Assembly (NCBI GenBank): GCA_910578105.1
Contig: CAJTPD010000004.1
Span: 144,933-208,932 of the forward strand
Direction: 5' to 3'
Source: an uncultured Odoribacter sp.
GTDB lineage: Bacteria > Bacteroidota > Bacteroidia > Bacteroidales > Marinifilaceae
DNA: 64,000 nucleotides
Position numbers and translations under genes: made by a program. This document shows positions 35,287 through 43,681 of the stretch, piece after piece (within the stretch, counting starts at the first letter, position 1; the number at the start of each line of letters is the position of its first letter). Below the pieces are notes generated by a model. It ran no database searches, was not told where the DNA came from, and was given only the letters and a program-made list of their open reading frames with translations.

Positions 35287-37773
35287 TCAGATATCCAACC
35301 GGACAACAGTGATACCGGCACCGCCCAGTTGTACTTTTTCGTCGGCATAGGAACTGACTAATGGGTTGGTGCTTAGATATTGCCTGATAATTTGGCGTAA
35401 AGCTCCGGTTCCTGTTCCGTGCAGGATGCGGACTTCTTTATAGTTTAACATGACAGCTTCATCCAGGAAAGTGATTACCCGTTGCAAGGCTTCCTCTCCG
35501 CGTGTCCCTCGTAAATCGATGTCGGGTTTGAAATTCATCCGTTTTTGGCTGATGTTTTCCCGAATGTTGGCATAGGATGCCTGTTGCTGAGGTCGGTTTA
35601 TTTTTTTCGCTTGTGAGGCTGATACTTTTTTTAATTGTGTCAGACGGACGTTTGTTCTGAGGTTGCCCAAGGCGATAACGGCATTTTTATTGTCCAGTTC
35701 CAGTATTTCACCAACAACTTTATTGGGTAGGCTGACCATGTCGCCTTTTCTGAAAAGGGGGGCACTTGGCGTTGTCTGGTTTTCGACAGTAGGGGTGTCG
35801 GGTTGCTTTTGTCTTTCTTTTTTCTTTTTTTCTCTGTTTTGTAGTTTTTCTATTTTTTTGCGGATACGTTCTTCTTCTTCGCTGGCTGTTTTTGTCAGTA
35901 ACCGCTCTTTTTCAGCAGCCATTTGCTGCCGGATTTGTTTGGTTTTTTCTTTTTCTGCCTGGTTTTCCCGGATTTCGCGGATTGTTTTTTCTATCATTTT
36001 ATTGGCAGAGTCAATAATTTCCCGGGCTTTTACCTGTGCTTCCTGAAGAATTTCTTTTCGGATACGTGAAGTTTCGTTTAGTTCGTTGTGGTATTTTTCA
36101 ACCACTTCATCCAGACGTTTTTCGTTTTCATGGATTTTTTTCCGTTTCTCTTCCCAATAACGTTTATCCCGGGCGATGTCTTTCAGATGTTTGTCGTAGT
36201 TAATGTGGTCTGCTCCGATTTTTGAAGCAGCATCGTCCAGAATCTCTTTGGGTAAGCCGATTTTTTGGGCAATCTCAAAGGCAAAAGAAGAACCAGGTTG
36301 ACCAATCCGGAGTTCGAAAAGTGGCAGCATCCGGTGGCTGTCATACAACATTGCGCCGTTTTCTATGCCGGAAGTTTCCGCTGCAAAATGTTTCAGATTG
36401 GTGTAATGGGTGGTAATCACGCCTTTCACGCCTGATTTGTTGAGTGCAGAAAGGATAGATTCGGCAATGGCCCCTCCCAGCATCGGTTCGGTGCCTGTAC
36501 CAAATTCGTCAATGAGTACAAGAGTATCCGTATTTCCGTGACGCAGGAAATTTTTCATGTTAATCAGGTGAGAACTGTATGTACTCAGGTCATTTTCAAT
36601 GGATTGTTCGTCTCCTATATCAATGAGAATTTTGTTGAATATGCCGAATTTGCTGGCTTCGTTGACGGGGACCGGTAGTCCGCACTGAAACATGTATTGC
36701 AGAAGGCCGGCAGTTTGCAGGCATACTGATTTGCCTCCGGCATTCGGACCTGAAATCAGGATGATTCGTTGGTCCTGGTTGATTTCAATATTCAGGGGCA
36801 CCAGTTTTTTTTCTGTGTTTTTCAGACTGAGCCATAGTAGTGGATGCCTGGCTTGATACCATAACATTTCCGGTTGTTTTCCGAACACGGGGACGATTGC
36901 TTCGATATAATTGGAAAAAGCAGCTTTGCCCCGAACAAAGTCAATGTAGGCCAGAAAGTCATAGGCAGGGAGCAGGTCATCGATATTGGGACGAACTTCG
37001 TCGGCAAATTTGCGGAGGATGCGGATGATTTCCCGTTTTTCTTCCAATTCCAGTTCCCGGATTTCGTTATTGATTTCAACGATTTCTGTCGGTTCGATAT
37101 AAGAAGTTTTGCCAGTGGCAGATTCGTCGTGTATAATTCCGTTTATTTTGCGTTTATAGGCAGCAGGAACGGGGATAACCATACGTCCGTCGCGTATGGC
37201 AACGGAGCTTTCTTTGTCAGCCCATCCTTCTGCTTGTGCTTGCTGCAGAAGACTTTGCATCCGTTTGGAGATACTTGCCTGTTTGCGCTGTAAATGGTGG
37301 CGGATATCGTGCAGTCCGGGTGAGGCACTGTCTTTGATGGTTCCGTGTTTGGTTACTATGGTTTCCAGGCGTTGCTGGATGTAAGGAAAAAGCTGGATGT
37401 TTCCGGCTTTACCTGTTAAAATGGGATAACGTGTTTCTTTATTTTTGAAAAAACGAACGATGGCATTTATGGATTCAAGGGAATATTTTAGGGTCACCAA
37501 CTCTGCAATTTCAGGGAAAAGTCCTTCAACCTTGATTTTGAGTAGGATAGGACGGGCGTCTCTGAAATGTTCTCCGGGGAAATGTTCTTCTGCCTGTAAG
37601 ATGTCCATAAATTCTTTTGTCTCAGATAACTGTTCGTGAATAGTTTGGTAATCTGAGGAAAAAGTCATGGCTTCGACTAACTCGCGTCCCATATCGCTCA
37701 GACAATAGTCTTTGATGAGTTGTCTGACTTTGTCGAATTTAATCTTGCTTTCAAAATTCTCCGGATAAATCAT
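35287..37773 (-). CDS. mutS2: MutS2 endonuclease/ATPase with Smr domain
   Basis: An 828-residue MutS2 protein, which opposes homologous recombination and in some bacteria rescues collided ribosomes. The clamp/lever region is in the N-terminal half; the ATPase has Walker A ISGPNAGGKSVCLQT, Walker B LVLIDEFGTGTEP and the TTHYTNLK switch; a highly charged E/K coiled coil covers roughly residues 510-640; a KOW-like segment (GDMVSLPNKVVGEILELD) precedes the C-terminal Smr nuclease domain with DLRGTRGEEAL and HGTGTGALR. Complete, full length. Confidence 0.96.
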   Translation of the reverse strand: MIYPENFESKIKFDKVRQLIKDYCLSDMGRELVEAMTFSSDYQTIHEQLSETKEFMDILQAEEHFPGEHFRDARPILLKIKVEGLFPEIAELVTLKYSLESINAIVRFFKNKETRYPILTGKAGNIQLFPYIQQRLETIVTKHGTIKDSASPGLHDIRHHLQRKQASISKRMQSLLQQAQAEGWADKESSVAIRDGRMVIPVPAAYKRKINGIIHDESATGKTSYIEPTEIVEINNEIRELELEEKREIIRILRKFADEVRPNIDDLLPAYDFLAYIDFVRGKAAFSNYIEAIVPVFGKQPEMLWYQARHPLLWLSLKNTEKKLVPLNIEINQDQRIILISGPNAGGKSVCLQTAGLLQYMFQCGLPVPVNEASKFGIFNKILIDIGDEQSIENDLSTYSSHLINMKNFLRHGNTDTLVLIDEFGTGTEPMLGGAIAESILSALNKSGVKGVITTHYTNLKHFAAETSGIENGAMLYDSHRMLPLFELRIGQPGSSFAFEIAQKIGLPKEILDDAASKIGADHINYDKHLKDIARDKRYWEEKRKKIHENEKRLDEVVEKYHNELNETSRIRKEILQEAQVKAREIIDSANKMIEKTIREIRENQAEKEKTKQIRQQMAAEKERLLTKTASEEEERIRKKIEKLQNREKKKKERQKQPDTPTVENQTTPSAPLFRKGDMVSLPNKVVGEILELDNKNAVIALGNLRTNVRLTQLKKVSASQAKKINRPQQQASYANIRENISQKRMNFKPDIDLRGTRGEEALQRVITFLDEAVMLNYKEVRILHGTGTGALRQIIRQYLSTNPLVSSYADEKVQLGGAGITVVRLDI

Positions 37774-37833
37774 ATTGCCGGGGGGTCTAAGTTATCAGTT
37801 TCTTTATGAGTTTAGGGAAATTACAAATTCATT

Positions 37834-38907
37834 TTATTCTTTCACTGTTCCGTTGATAGTGAGAATTGTTTCCGGATTTTTAGGGTCGTTGGTGATGATG
37901 GTGACTGTTTTGTACTGGCGGCCTGATTTTCCGGCAGAATCAAAAGTTGCCCGGATTACCGTTTTTTCACCCGGTTCCAGGGTTTTATTCCCCAAGGTTA
38001 CTGCAGTACAGCCGCAACTGGCTTTTGTCTTACGGATATAAAGCGGATTTTTGCCAGTATTGGTCAGTGTAAAATCACAGTTGGCTTTTTCTCCTTTTTT
38101 TATTTCTCCGAAATTGAATTCCTTTTTTTCAAAAGAAGCAACGGGAGCATTGGCCAGTTCTTTCTTGCTTAGTTTACTGAAATCTTCCAGTAAGGTGGCA
38201 GTTATTGTGAGTCGGTCTGCATAATTTCTGGCGTTGTTGATGGAAAAAACCAAAGATTCGTAGCTATAACCGTAGTCATTTTTCATTGCGGCGTTGTATT
38301 GGATAACAAGGGCACCTTTCTGACCGGGCTCTACTTTAGAAGGAATAAAAGTGGCTTCGATGTGTGAAGGTTTGTATTGGATACCCAGTTTGACTGGTTC
38401 CGGGCGGCTGTTGATGAAATAAACGGTGTCGCATACAGTCTGCCAGGTGTAAATATTATTTAATCCGATGTGGCTGCTTTTGAATTTCAGGCCGTCTATT
38501 TTTTGTTTATAAAGCAGCTCAGGTTGCTCCGGATTGTCAATGACATGACCGGTGATACTCAATTCTAACCGTTTGTTTTTAGCATTGGAGAATACTATAA
38601 TTTTATAATTGAATTTTTCCTGAACCAGATTGGCAGAGGTAAAAGTAATCCGGATTTCAGCACTTTTTCCGGGAGGGATGGGGGCCCGGTCCCAATCTGC
38701 TTTGAATTGAGAGGCCATAGGAGTTACGCGGGTGATGATGACGGGTTGATTGCCTGTGTTTTTTATCTTGTAACTTTCCGTTCTGGCTTGTGTATCGGCT
38801 TTTATTTGTTTTAAATCTAATACCGGATTTTTTATTTCCAGATTTCCTTGAGCAAAGAGGAGGGAACAATGGAATAGAATAACGGATAGGATGAAAACAG
38901 ATTTCAT
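37834..38907 (-). CDS. DUF1573 protein, CGC motif in C-terminal domain
   Basis: Exported protein of 357 residues with a signal peptide (1-19, ending LFAQ). The C-terminal about 90 residues form a DUF1573 immunoglobulin-like domain with the hallmark KASCGCT (C298, C300) and EPGEKTVIRATFDS. The N-terminal half resembles a second copy (VITRVTPMASQFKADW, PPGKSAEIRITFTS) but lacks the cysteines. DUF1573 domains are widespread in Bacteroidota secreted proteins; their role is not known. It lies 12 bases after its paralogue, clearly one operon. Confidence 0.88.
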   Translation of the reverse strand: MKSVFILSVILFHCSLLFAQGNLEIKNPVLDLKQIKADTQARTESYKIKNTGNQPVIITRVTPMASQFKADWDRAPIPPGKSAEIRITFTSANLVQEKFNYKIIVFSNAKNKRLELSITGHVIDNPEQPELLYKQKIDGLKFKSSHIGLNNIYTWQTVCDTVYFINSRPEPVKLGIQYKPSHIEATFIPSKVEPGQKGALVIQYNAAMKNDYGYSYESLVFSINNARNYADRLTITATLLEDFSKLSKKELANAPVASFEKKEFNFGEIKKGEKANCDFTLTNTGKNPLYIRKTKASCGCTAVTLGNKTLEPGEKTVIRATFDSAGKSGRQYKTVTIITNDPKNPETILTINGTVKE

Positions 38908-38919
38908 AGTATGTTGTTT

Positions 38920-39978
38920 TTATTTGCTGGTATTGACCACTAATTTGTAGTTGATGACGGAATGTTGCGGGTCGTTGGTTGTCAATTGAATGATTTTAGT
39001 GGTTTTGGGAACATTTTGGGTTTTATATGTCACTGTGGCTTTTACCTTCTTTCCTGGTTTTATGGTGGTTTTAGGTAAAGTGATTGAGGTTTCCGGATCA
39101 GATGCTTTTATTTTCCGGATAATTAATTCTGATTTACCGGAATTTTGGATGTAAAATTCATGTGTATGCGTGCTGTTTTTTGCAATGTTTTCCAGGTTAG
39201 CTTCTGTTTCTGATAGCGCAATTACCGGGGCTTTTTCGAAATTTCCCTGATAAGAAGAGAAATCCTCACTGATATTGGCGGTTACGTTCAGGGTTCCCTT
39301 TTCCTGGTTATTAACCAGTATGTCGATGTGGTCGGTAATAAATCCCCAGTCATTTTTTTTAGCGGCGTCATATTTAATCACTATACTTTTGATTTCTCCT
39401 TTTTTCAGAGGAGAAGGAGGTACAGTGACATTTATTGCCGGGGAGGAAGAGGTAGCAGTGATTGTAGCAGGTTGTTCCCCTGTATTAACGATGGCCAGTT
39501 TACGTTCTGGTTGCTGGGAGTCTTTAATATTTCCCAAGTTTAGGTTGTTATTGAAAATTTTAATTGTTCCGACCTGATATTTGTACTTGTCGTATGGACC
39601 AACCGGTTTACGACTGACATTTCCCCGGATGGTCAGGGACACCACTGAGTTGGAGGCATTTGAATTGACAGTGATGCTTTTGGTAAATGAACCTGGCCGG
39701 TTGCGGGGGTCGAAAGATACTTTAATATTACCGGATTCGCCCGGTGCTATGGGCTGGCGGTTCCATTCCGGAGTGGTACAGCCGCAGCCTGCCCTGACAT
39801 TGGTCAGGATTAAAGGTGTATTTCCTGTGTTCTTGAAATTAAAAACATGAATAGCCTTACCGCCGGCTTCACTGATGGTGCCGAAGTTAAAGGAAGTTTC
39901 CTGAAATTCAATTTTAGCTTTTTGGCCGAATACCAGACAGGGTATAAAGACCGCGAACAGAAGAATTAATCTTTTCAT
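38920..39978 (-). CDS. DUF1573 protein, CGC motif in N-terminal domain
   Basis: Exported protein of 352 residues with a signal peptide (1-19, ending VFGQ). Residues about 20-120 make a DUF1573 domain with RAGCGCTTPEW (C65, C67) and APGESGNIKVSFDP; the C-terminal domain has the same outline (IRKIKASDPETSITLP, KPGKKVKATVTYKT) without cysteines. It is the first gene of a two-gene operon with the paralogue that carries the CGC motif at the opposite end. Function unknown. Confidence 0.88.
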   Translation of the reverse strand: MKRLILLFAVFIPCLVFGQKAKIEFQETSFNFGTISEAGGKAIHVFNFKNTGNTPLILTNVRAGCGCTTPEWNRQPIAPGESGNIKVSFDPRNRPGSFTKSITVNSNASNSVVSLTIRGNVSRKPVGPYDKYKYQVGTIKIFNNNLNLGNIKDSQQPERKLAIVNTGEQPATITATSSSPAINVTVPPSPLKKGEIKSIVIKYDAAKKNDWGFITDHIDILVNNQEKGTLNVTANISEDFSSYQGNFEKAPVIALSETEANLENIAKNSTHTHEFYIQNSGKSELIIRKIKASDPETSITLPKTTIKPGKKVKATVTYKTQNVPKTTKIIQLTTNDPQHSVINYKLVVNTSK

Positions 39979-40051
39979 TTTTTTATTATTATATCATTAT
40001 TGTTATACACACAAACAGACTGCCGAAAAAGGTGTCTATTATTAAAACTTA

Positions 40052-40059
40052 CAAATGTA
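40052..40059 (-). promoter_or_regulatory. Candidate -7 element for the DUF1573 operon
   Basis: On the minus strand it reads TACATTTG, giving a leader of about 67 bases to the ATG at 39978. No TTTG at the usual distance. Confidence 0.4.
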
Positions 40060-40191
40060 AAAAAGAATTTTTTGATTTATGTTTTATTGATTTGTTAAAA
40101 TTAAAAATATGATTGTGCCCCTGAAAAGTAGTTTGTTTTATTTAGATATTTTCTTTTCATTTTTGTTTGCCGGAATTTGTACTGTTATATT

Positions 40192-40222
40192 TTTGGTAAC
40201 TATTAAAAAGTATATATCTTTG
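40192..40222 (+). promoter_or_regulatory. Consensus promoter with no known downstream gene
   Basis: TTTG at 40192-40195 and TATCTTTG at 40215-40222 with exactly 19 bases between them: among the best promoter matches in the window. Transcription would start near 40229, three bases before the ATG of a small hydrophobic ORF. Confidence 0.65.
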
Positions 40223-40231
40223 TGATTAAAC

Positions 40232-40372
40232 ATGAGGGGATTTTCATTTATTAAAAACGGACGTTTTTTTGTTTACTTATTCTTTTGGAAATCAGTCATT
40301 CTTTCTTTTTATAAACTATTGTTGTTTAGTCTTTTAGGAAATCTGCATATCTTATTCCTATTTGTTTTATAG
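40232..40372 (+). CDS. Possible small hydrophobic peptide (46 residues)
   Basis: An ATG three bases after the predicted transcript start opens a 46-codon frame ending in TAG at 40370-40372. The peptide starts MRGFSFIKNGRFFVYLFFW and has a C-terminal hydrophobic stretch (LLLFSLLGNLHILFLFVL) able to span the membrane. Because the DNA is AT-rich, a hydrophobic reading is also what chance would give, so coding status is doubtful; the transcript could instead be a small RNA. Confidence 0.25.
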   Translation: MRGFSFIKNGRFFVYLFFWKSVILSFYKLLLFSLLGNLHILFLFVL

Positions 40373-40378
40373 AGTTGA

Positions 40379-40708
40379 GGAAAAAAACTGGAAGCTTTGT
40401 GTAGGATAGAGCAGGAAGAAGTAAAGATAGAGGAGATGGATGTGCTGTTGGCTTTGCTGGATGCCTATGAGGTGACACGGGATGAGGGGATGTTGCAGGA
40501 GGTGTTGGATGTTGTGAGTGGACATTGGAATGACCTGACATCCTCACCGGAGGCGGTGAAGTTGCTGGCGTATTGTTATTATTATGTAGAGGAGGAAGAA
40601 TGTATGGAGAGGGCTTGGAAGATGGTAGAAGAACTGAAGGAAAAGGGAATGGAGGGAGAGAAAGTGGCGGAGGCGGAAACCATATTGCGGGAAATGATGA
40701 ATGAATGA
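40379..40708 (+). CDS. TPR-like short protein or remnant, start uncertain
   Basis: An open frame from the TGA at 40376-40378 to the TGA at 40706-40708. From a TTG at 40397 it gives 103 residues, from the ATG at 40436 90 residues. The sequence is helical and TPR-like (SPEAVKLLAYCYYYVEEEECMERAWKMVEELK, cited from its centre) and uses GAG/GTG-rich codons unlike the AT-rich flank, so it looks truly coding or recently so. No convincing ribosome site or promoter stands before it, and it is in the same frame as the 46-codon ORF, separated by two stops. It may be the surviving 3' end of a larger TPR gene. Confidence 0.45.
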   Translation, partial: GKKLEALCRIEQEEVKIEEMDVLLALLDAYEVTRDEGMLQEVLDVVSGHWNDLTSSPEAVKLLAYCYYYVEEEECMERAWKMVEELKEKGMEGEKVAEAETILREMMNE

Positions 40709-40822
40709 AAATAAGCCTTGAAGTTCTACGGGAGATTTTTGGTGGCCCCTTCGGGGGCGGAATTGGTGTGTCCTTTGAGTTTTATAAATATGTGGTTTCT
40801 GAAATAATTAATTGGGCCTTCT

Positions 40823-40853
40823 TTTGCAAATTCGGGAGAAATCAGTATCTTTG
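40823..40853 (+). promoter_or_regulatory. Promoter of rpsO
   Basis: TTTG at 40823-40826, 19-base spacer, TATCTTTG at 40846-40853: full consensus. The leader to the ATG at 40896 is about 35 bases, long enough for a short autoregulatory structure as known for rpsO in other bacteria, though none is evident. Confidence 0.75.
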
Positions 40854-40895
40854 CGGCGTTTAAACGATATTATTCAATTTAAAGAATTAGAAATC

Positions 40896-41165
40896 ATGTA
40901 TTTATCAGCAGAAAAAAAACAAGAACTTTTTTCTCAGTACGGAAAGTCTAATAAAGACACTGGTTCTGCGGAATCTCAGATTGCTTTATTTTCCTACCGT
41001 ATTAGTCATTTAACAGAGCACCTGAAAAAGAATCACAAAGATTTTGGTACACAGAAAGCTCTGATTAAATTAGTTGGAAAACGCCGCTCATTGCTGGACT
41101 ATCTGAAAGACCGCGACATTGAAAGATATCGTGCGATTATCAAAGCATTGAATATACGTAAATAA
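40896..41165 (+). CDS. rpsO: 30S ribosomal protein S15
   Basis: Primary 16S rRNA-binding protein of the small-subunit platform. The ATG at 40896 gives 89 residues, exactly the family length, beginning MYLSAEKKQELF; in-frame codons upstream belong to the leader and promoter. Motifs TGSAESQIALFSYRISHLTEHLKKNHKDFGT (helices 1-2, cited in part) and LVGKRRSLLDYLKDRDIERYR are standard. Followed by its own terminator and then pnp, the same order as in many bacteria. Confidence 0.99.
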   Translation: MYLSAEKKQELFSQYGKSNKDTGSAESQIALFSYRISHLTEHLKKNHKDFGTQKALIKLVGKRRSLLDYLKDRDIERYRAIIKALNIRK

Positions 41166-41177
41166 TACGTTTTCCAT

Positions 41178-41205
41178 AAGCCCGGCTTCAACCGGGCTTG
41201 TTTTT
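41178..41205 (+). terminator. Terminator between rpsO and pnp
   Basis: AAGCCCGG (41178-41185) pairs with CCGGGCTT (41192-41199) over a 6-base loop, followed by G and T5. Partial read-through into pnp is possible, as in other rpsO-pnp pairs. Confidence 0.9.
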
Positions 41206-41268
41206 ATCCTCCCTCCTCCCTCCAAAAAAAGAATTCCGTTAAAAATTTATTTTAACCGTTAAGTTGTT

Positions 41269-43530
41269 ATGAACGTTATTGAAAAGAACATTACTCTGGC
41301 TGACGGAAGAGTAATTACATTGGAAACCGGTAAATTGGCAAAGCAGGCTGATGGAGCCGTGATGGTGAAAATGGGCAATACAATGTTGCTTGCGACAGTG
41401 GTTTCGGCACAGGAAGCCGGCCCTGATGTGGATTTTATGCCATTGTCTGTAGATTACAAAGAAAAATTTGCTTCTGTCGGCCGTTTTCCCGGAGGATTTA
41501 CACGGAGAGAAGGAAAAGCATCCGATTATGAAATTCTGGTTGCCCGTTTGGTTGACCGTGCTTTGCGTCCTTTGTTTCCTGATGATTATCATGCGGAGAC
41601 TTTTGTACAGGTTACGTTGTATTCGGCAGATGAGGAGTCTATGCCGGATGCATTGGCAGGATTGGCTGCTTCTGCTGCTATTGCTGTCAGTGATGTTCCC
41701 TTCCACGGGCCGATTTCAGAAGTGCGTGTGGCCCGTATAAATGGTGAATTTGTTATAAATCCTACGGCTTCTGCATTAAAGCAGGCTGATTTGGATATTA
41801 TGGTAGGAGCTACCTACGAAAATATTATGATGGTGGAAGGCGAAATGAATGAAGTATCTGAAAAAGAGATGCTGGATGCCATTAAATTTGCACATGCAGC
41901 CATTAAAGAACAGTGTTTGGTTCAGAATGAGCTGGCTGCTGCTGTCGGGAAGGCAAAGCGTACTTATTGTCACGAAGTAAATGATGAAGAATTGCGTAAA
42001 GACATTTGGGATAAATGTTACCAGAAAGCTTATGATGTAGCTCGTCAGTGTAATGCCAATAAACATTTGCGTGGTGAATTGCTGGACAATGTGCGTGCTG
42101 AATATTTGGCAACTTTGAGTGAAGAAGATCAGGTGACCAAGAAAGTGCTGGTGGGCCGTTATTACCATGATGTAGAAAAAGAGGCAATGCGCCGGATGAT
42201 TCTGGATGAAGGTGTACGGTTGGATGGGCGTACTACGGAACAAATCCGTCCGATTTGGTGTGAAGTGGGTTATCTGCCCGGACCTCACGGTTCCTCTATT
42301 TTTACCCGTGGAGAAACTCAGTCTTTGTCAACGGTGACTTTGGGGACCAAACTGGATGAGAAAATCATAGATGAGGCTACTGTTCAGGGTAAAGAAAGAT
42401 TTTTGTTACACTATAACTTTCCGCCGTTCTCAACGGGTGAGGCAAAAGCTTCCCGTGGTGTAGGACGCCGTGAAATCGGTCACGGAAACCTGGCTTTCCG
42501 GGCATTGAAACCGATGATTCCGGCTGATTTTCCGTATACGGTGCGTGTCGTTTCTGATATTCTGGAGTCCAATGGTTCTTCTTCGATGGCTACTGTATGT
42601 GCCGGAACCCTGGCGTTGATGGATGCCGGTGTACCCATGAAAAAACCGGTTACCGGTATCGCAATGGGTTTGATTACGGATAAGGGATGTGCTAAGTATG
42701 CTGTTCTCTCGGATATTCTGGGAGATGAAGACCATTTAGGAGATATGGATTTTAAAGTGACCGGAACCCGTGATGGTATCACTGCTACTCAGATGGATAT
42801 TAAAGTGGACGGTTTGTCATACGAAATTATGGAACAGGCACTGGAACAGGCCAAACGGGGACGTATGCATATCATGGATATTATTACTGAAACCATGCCG
42901 GCTCCGCGTGAAGACCTGAAACCGCATGCTCCGAGGATTGTAACTGTTATTGTTGATAAAGACCAGATTGGTGCTTTGATTGGTCCCGGTGGTAAAATTA
43001 TTCAGGATATGCAGGAAAAATCAGGAGCTACTATCAATATTGAGGAAGTGGACAATAAAGGTATTGTAGATGTTTCTGCAACGAATAAAGAGTCTATCGA
43101 TAAAGCACTTGCACGTATTCGGGCTATTGTTGCCAAACCGGAGGAAGGAGCAGTATATGATGGTGTTGTGAAATCTATCATGCCATTTGGTGCTTTTGTT
43201 GAGATTATGCCGGGCAAGGACGGATTGCTGCATGTTTCGGAAATCGACTATAAACGTATTGAAAAAGTAGAAGATGTATTGAAAGAAGGGGAGCATATTC
43301 AAGTGAAATTGCTGGAAATTGATCCGAAAACCGGAAAATTGCGTTTGTCTCACAAAGCATTATTGCCAAAGCCGGAAGGCTGGACAGAACGTCCAGAGCG
43401 TCCGCGTGGAGAACGTCCGGAACGCGGTGAAAGACGTGAACGCGGCGACCGTGGCGGTGAAAGACGCGAGCGTGGTGAAAGACGTGAACGTCCTGAAAGA
43501 ACTGAAGAAAATCAGGGTAACGAGGAATAA
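41269..43530 (+). CDS. pnp: Polyribonucleotide nucleotidyltransferase (PNPase)
   Basis: Phosphorolytic 3'-5' exoribonuclease of 753 residues. Two RNase PH-like cores are joined by a helical domain; the second core has the catalytic stretch GDMDFKVTGTRDGITATQMD. A KH domain (IGPGGKIIQDMQEKSGATINIEE) and an S1 domain (YDGVVKSIMPFGAFVEIMPGKDGLLHVSEI) follow. After about residue 700 there is a highly charged tail made of irregular RPER/GERRERGDR units, rich in R, E and G, which is likely an additional RNA-binding or protein-contact segment. Start at 41269 gives MNVIEKNITLADGR, the expected N-terminus. Confidence 0.98.
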   Translation: MNVIEKNITLADGRVITLETGKLAKQADGAVMVKMGNTMLLATVVSAQEAGPDVDFMPLSVDYKEKFASVGRFPGGFTRREGKASDYEILVARLVDRALRPLFPDDYHAETFVQVTLYSADEESMPDALAGLAASAAIAVSDVPFHGPISEVRVARINGEFVINPTASALKQADLDIMVGATYENIMMVEGEMNEVSEKEMLDAIKFAHAAIKEQCLVQNELAAAVGKAKRTYCHEVNDEELRKDIWDKCYQKAYDVARQCNANKHLRGELLDNVRAEYLATLSEEDQVTKKVLVGRYYHDVEKEAMRRMILDEGVRLDGRTTEQIRPIWCEVGYLPGPHGSSIFTRGETQSLSTVTLGTKLDEKIIDEATVQGKERFLLHYNFPPFSTGEAKASRGVGRREIGHGNLAFRALKPMIPADFPYTVRVVSDILESNGSSSMATVCAGTLALMDAGVPMKKPVTGIAMGLITDKGCAKYAVLSDILGDEDHLGDMDFKVTGTRDGITATQMDIKVDGLSYEIMEQALEQAKRGRMHIMDIITETMPAPREDLKPHAPRIVTVIVDKDQIGALIGPGGKIIQDMQEKSGATINIEEVDNKGIVDVSATNKESIDKALARIRAIVAKPEEGAVYDGVVKSIMPFGAFVEIMPGKDGLLHVSEIDYKRIEKVEDVLKEGEHIQVKLLEIDPKTGKLRLSHKALLPKPEGWTERPERPRGERPERGERRERGDRGGERRERGERRERPERTEENQGNEE

Positions 43531-43568
43531 TGGAAGTTCCTTTTCTGTATTGACAGCAGATTTATAGA

Positions 43569-43620
43569 AAATGCTCATCTGGTGAAATCAATGATTTTGA
43601 CAGATGAGCATTTCTTTTAG
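43569..43620. terminator. Bidirectional terminator between pnp and the fucose operon
   Basis: AAATGCTCATCTG (43569-43581) pairs perfectly with CAGATGAGCATTT (43601-43613), and the loop itself pairs further (AATCA/TGATT), giving a stem of about 20 bp in all, with T-rich flanks on both strands. It serves two convergent units. Confidence 0.9.
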
Positions 43621-43681
43621 AATGAATCCGGAGATTCCCAGTTTAGCAGAACAGAAATTTCTGGTAAAAGTTTTTTTAAGA

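Larger units (their letters stand above)
39979..40378. other. AT-rich 400-base stretch without a firm gene
   Basis: It holds a minus-strand -7 element for the DUF1573 operon (40052-40059), a plus-strand consensus promoter (40192-40222) and a 46-codon hydrophobic ORF. I see no RNA gene that I can name, no mobile element and no long repeat. Confidence 0.6.

Noticed and set aside
40745..40758. GCCCC-TTCG-GGGGC hairpin considered as a terminator after the TPR-like ORF.
   Set aside because: Stable UUCG-type hairpin, but only 5 bp and no T tract follows; termination is not supported. It may be a structural element of a leader or RNA.
43384..43506. Repetitive GAACG/CGTGG stretch considered as a tandem repeat or CRISPR-like array.
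   Set aside because: It is the coding sequence of the charged PNPase tail; units are irregular and there are no unique spacers.
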